Source: Flavobacteriaceae bacterium
GTDB lineage: Bacteria; Bacteroidota; Bacteroidia; Flavobacteriales; Flavobacteriaceae
Direction of reading: 5' to 3'
Length of the DNA stretch: 5,839 nt
Assembly (NCBI GenBank): GCA_030633285.1
Contig: DAOVTC010000082.1
Coordinates: 1-5,839, forward strand
Positions 5,414 through 5,839 of this stretch are shown in pieces (within the stretch, counting starts at the first letter, position 1; the number at the start of each line of letters is the position of its first letter). The notes under the pieces were generated by a model that was given only the letters and a program-made list of their open reading frames with translations, was not told the origin of the DNA and ran no database searches. A program made the position numbers and the translations under genes.

Positions 5414-5839
5414 TTATTTTACAAAATCTAAAATAGTTTTAATAATGTAATCTTGTTGCTCTTGTTCAAACTCAGTATGCATTGGTAGTGAAATAACCGT
5501 ATCAATTAACTCATTGGTAACTTTAAAATCATCTTCATTATAACGAGAATCTGCGTAAGCTTTTTGCAAGTGCAATGGTACTGGATAATAAATTGCATTT
5601 GGTATTTCATTATCTAACAAGTGTTGGTGTAAAGCATTTCTATCAACACCATTTACGCGTAATGTGTATTGGTGAAATACATGCGTTGTAAATTCACTTG
5701 TTATAGGAGTAATAATTTTATCAGAAGATGCAAAAGCATTATTATAATATTCTGCAGCAGTTCTTCTGGCATTACAATAACTATCTAAAAGTGGTAATTT
5801 TATTCTTAAAACTGTAGCTTGAATACTATCTAAACGAGA
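5414..5839 (-). CDS. DegT/DnrJ/EryC1/StrS-family sugar aminotransferase, C-terminal part
   Basis: The frame runs open to the window's right edge, giving the last 141 residues of a PLP-dependent aminotransferase that adds an amino group to a keto sugar nucleotide. The full family length is about 360-400 residues, so the PLP-binding lysine is outside the window. Seen: SRLDSIQATVLRIKLPLLDSY at the visible N-terminal end, which is the family's conserved segment following the cofactor domain, then VFHQYTLRVNGVDRNAL, the substrate-facing IPNAIYYPVPLHLQKAY, and the closing ISLPMHTEFEQEQQDYIIKTI. The YYPVPLHLQKAY form recalls WbpE/PglE-like enzymes acting on UDP sugars, but FdtB/QdtB-type enzymes using the RfbB product cannot be excluded. 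It is the most upstream gene of the visible operon, 39 bases before galE. The ATG at 5620 is an internal methionine-like codon position, not the start. Confidence 0.9.
   Translation of the reverse strand, partial: SRLDSIQATVLRIKLPLLDSYCNARRTAAEYYNNAFASSDKIITPITSEFTTHVFHQYTLRVNGVDRNALHQHLLDNEIPNAIYYPVPLHLQKAYADSRYNEDDFKVTNELIDTVISLPMHTEFEQEQQDYIIKTILDFVK

Overview
The window is very AT-rich (roughly 30% GC by eye). It has A-rich rather than Shine-Dalgarno-like leaders, a Bacteroidota-type promoter (TATCTTTG at the -7 position), a TonB-receptor-type outer-membrane barrel and intergenic hairpin repeats of a kind I associate with flavobacterial genomes. Together these suggest a member of the Flavobacteriia (Bacteroidota), chromosomal DNA. 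No phage, transposase, CRISPR, tRNA or rRNA was seen.

Layout. (1) Bases 1-1356, + strand: the C-terminal 451 residues of a TonB-dependent-receptor-like barrel whose start lies outside the window. (2) Bases 1357-3137, + strand: a small regulator/membrane cassette. It contains a MarR-family regulator with its own promoter and a possible upstream operator, a 22-bp perfect palindrome, a 24-codon lipoprotein signal-peptide ORF, a four-helix membrane protein of unknown function, and a cytochrome b561 of the CybB/YceJ type. (3) Bases 3191-5839, - strand, converging on the first block: the end of a surface-polysaccharide or nucleotide-sugar operon. It reads DegT/DnrJ/EryC1-type aminotransferase (partial), galE, rfbB. 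The two gaps in this operon each hold a different palindromic repeat.

How the genes fit together. The cytochrome b561 and the MarR regulator form a context where, in many bacteria, a periplasmic YceI-family protein is found (E. coli yceJ-yceI). Here the slot is occupied only by a lipoprotein signal peptide that stops eight residues after its lipobox cysteine. The palindrome in front of it looks like a regulator binding site, and a hairpin spans its stop codon. My reading, an inference, is that a secreted lipoprotein was deleted down to a leader peptide while the regulation and the membrane genes were kept. On the other strand, RfbB makes dTDP-4-keto-6-deoxyglucose and GalE interconverts UDP-hexoses. 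GalE carries an alanine at the position that controls acceptance of N-acetylated sugars, so it may also make UDP-GalNAc. The aminotransferase probably makes an amino sugar for the same polysaccharide.

Most of the window is ordinary. The unusual part is 1400-2080: the palindromes, the truncated lipoprotein and the stop-codon hairpin.
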